From the NCBI GenBank assembly GCA_043228905.1, contig JBHGNT010000018.1, forward strand, positions 11,160,001 to 11,224,000: a stretch of DNA of 64,000 nucleotides. The letters run 5' to 3'. Both the position numbers and the translations under genes were made by a program. The notes under the pieces were generated by a model. The model was not told the DNA's origin. It saw nothing but the letters and a program-made list of their open reading frames with translations, and ran no database searches. This DNA is from Azolla caroliniana. Its lineage: Eukaryota; Polypodiophyta. Shown in pieces: positions 62,689 through 64,000 of the stretch. Numbering within the stretch: the stretch's first letter is position 1; each line of letters starts with the position of its first letter.

Positions 62689-63107
62689 AATATTATTAAA
62701 TACAGTATTTAAGCTCATTTTTATATTGTGAAGCACATTCTTCACGACAGCGTGCAAGAAGACTTGCCGAGGGATTGCGAAAGTGAGAGGCTTTCCAACA
62801 GGAGGCAGAAGAGATCCGTGCGGATCGCTCATTTTCCAAAGGAATCCAATGAGTGTCCATAGAGTCACTCCGCGGACAGCAAAATTCCCAACTGAACGAA
62901 GGAAGCAGCGTGAATAGTCTCCGGGATGCGGAATCCATTCTGCAGGCACTAGCGACAGGGGGAGGCGATTCGGAACCATTCTCAGCCTTTGAATCAGATT
63001 CAGATGACGAATGCAACGCCCATTCGAATTACCGTAGCAACCACGACACCCCAGACGGACCAGAGGACGAGTAGTCGGATACCTTGCCGACACCAGAACC
63101 GGAGTTA

Positions 63108-64000
63108 ATGGAACTGGAAGCCCCAGATCGGCAAGTGGCGGATCAACTTCCGACACCGCCACGTGAGACACCGGAAGAAGAGGATGCAAGACCTCCAACA
63201 CCGAAAGAAGAGGAGGAAAGACCTCCGACACCGAAAGAAGAGGAGGGGAGACCTCCGACACCGGACGACGACATGACGTTCCAATATCCCAAGTATCGGA
63301 ATGATCTGGACGCAGAAGCTCATGTCTATGCATTTCTGCAAACATGGGAAGCAAACCATGTGTCGCAACGCTTGACCGCCACCGAAGCAGAACGCTCGAA
63401 GATTGCAGAGTTCGGCATGACCTTGGAAGGATCAACCACGCGATGGCGCTTGACGCACACTCCCGACACCATCACGATGTTTGAGGACTTAAAAACCAGA
63501 TTTTTACAGTTCTTCAACAAGGAGGTGGATCAACGGGAGATGGTCGGTCTATTCTACACCATATGGCAGGAACCAACGGAAACCATTCAGCAATTCATAA
63601 TCCGGTTCCAGCGAATGCACAATTAGCTCAATCGGGCACCACCGGAGGCAGAGGCGAAAGCAATATTCCTAGCCGCACTCAGGGAACCCCTACGTACGGT
63701 GTGCACAGTGATCGATTTCCGCAACATCACAATCGACCAAGTCATAGAACGGGTCAGGGAGATGGAGAAAACAAGCTCATGGCTAACAATGGGGGCACTC
63801 CAGCGTACATCACCGACAGAAGAAAACCTACGTTTTCGGCAAGCTATACAATGTACGACGTGTCTCAATGTTGGGCACTCGACAATAGAATGTACCATGC
63901 GGACACAGTGCATGTTATGTCATTCCAGGACGCACACAATGGGCCGATGCGAATATAACTTGATGAATCGGCAAGCGGCACCGGTAAGGCAAATCGGACC
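63108..64000 (+). pseudogene. T2 gag (one nonsense codon)
   Basis: From ATG 63108 (MELEAPDRQ) the frame runs to the window end with one TAG at 63624-63626, where T has a residue (CAG to TAG is the simplest change). N-terminal acidic Pro-rich repeats come first. Then the capsid region: DAEAHVYAFLQTWEANHVSQ against T's DAEAHVRDFLTTWEINHGAQ; SKIAEFGMTLEG; ETIQQFIIRFQRM. Next LREPLRTVCTVIDFRNITID, and the first zinc knuckles CTTCLNVGHSTIEC and CMLCHSRTHTMGRC near the edge. An open stretch upstream (62853-63071) ends in TAG and has no ATG in frame, so the true start is uncertain. Confidence 0.83.
63171..63270 (+). repeat. 30-bp tandem repeats in T2 gag
   Basis: Three to four units encoding RPPTPKEEEE-type decapeptides (AGACCTCCGACACCGAAAGA core). 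T lacks this array, so it is a lineage-specific acidic/proline linker. Confidence 0.88.

Larger units (their letters stand above)
61859..62749 (-). repeat. Solo LTR of the N2/A type (about 891 bp)
   Basis: Minus strand starts TGTCGTGAAGAATGTGC and ends about GACTTCGCCGCA. T2 sequence lies on both sides and there is no internal region. GCGT follows the LTR start side (62750-62753); the other edge has TTCG or TCGT, so the duplication is unclear. It holds the CATG-palindrome block with GCGCCAAATGGCG (about 62387-62402), a TATA box TTATATAAAGAGG (about 62303-62317, minus) and three tRNA-like modules. Confidence 0.72.
61314..64000 (+). mobile_element. Ty3/gypsy element T2, 5' part (relative of T; runs off right edge)
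   Basis: Plus-strand element with 5' LTR (61314-61746), primer site, leader and gag. Leader is split by a solo LTR at 61859-62749. Gag is clearly homologous to that of T. The remainder is outside the window. Confidence 0.87.

Overview
This 64 kb window is plant nuclear heterochromatin made almost entirely of nested LTR retrotransposons. I see no intact host gene. Both superfamilies occur in both orientations. The Ty1/copia copies (C1-C7 in my labels) use initiator-Met-type primer sites (TGGTATCAGAGC). The Ty3/gypsy copies form two groups. The first (A, H, N1, N2, N3 and two solo LTRs) has LTRs running TGTCGTG...CGACA and primer site TTGGTGAACCCGACGTGAAC. The second (T, T2) has LTRs running TGTTA...TAACA. 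The best clue to the organism is a cox1 fragment of mitochondrial DNA (minus strand, 40440-40477 plus 3807-4110). At conserved cox1 codons it carries C where T is expected about two dozen times, and T where C is expected about a dozen times. That is the pattern of a mitochondrial genome with very heavy RNA editing, so a lycophyte (Isoetes-like) or fern is more likely than a seed plant.

Layout: 1-2352 is element A (minus), which leaves the window on the left and sits in copia C3. 2353-3806 is the 3' half of C3 (minus), whose 5' half lies at 44480-46745. Between these halves are the cox1 fragment, element H inserted in that fragment (4111-40439, minus), and copia C2 (40487-44479, plus). H itself carries copia C1 (7579-12259, minus), N1 (12846-26448, plus), N2 (26461-28543, plus) and T (28965-38367, plus). 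N1 carries N3 (15406-21293, minus) in its gag and a solo LTR in its 5' LTR. To the right, 46746-47245 has no recognisable gene and 47246-50384 is copia C6. 50385-51369 is a patch of rearranged copia LTR pieces, and 51370-53951 is copia C7. C7 runs directly through its LTR into copia C5 (53952-55030 and 60380-61313), which is split by copia C4 (55031-60379, minus). T2 (61314 to the window end, plus) interrupts C5 and carries a solo LTR (61859-62749, minus).

The youngest copies by LTR comparison are N3 (about 3 differences in 635 bp) and T (about 5 in 458 bp). T has an uninterrupted 1830-residue gag-pol and, downstream, a long coiled-coil reading frame of unknown function broken only by two nonsense codons. 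The A/H/N group makes 4-bp target duplications that share a central CpG. It has a conserved gag-pro to pol overlap in the -1 frame and, in one subgroup, LTRs with tRNA-like A/B-box modules antisense to the U3.

Nearly all other reading frames are decayed. Boundaries come from terminal TG/CA, primer sites, purine tracts, target duplications and comparison of copies within the window. Family names rest on motifs I could read; no database search was possible.
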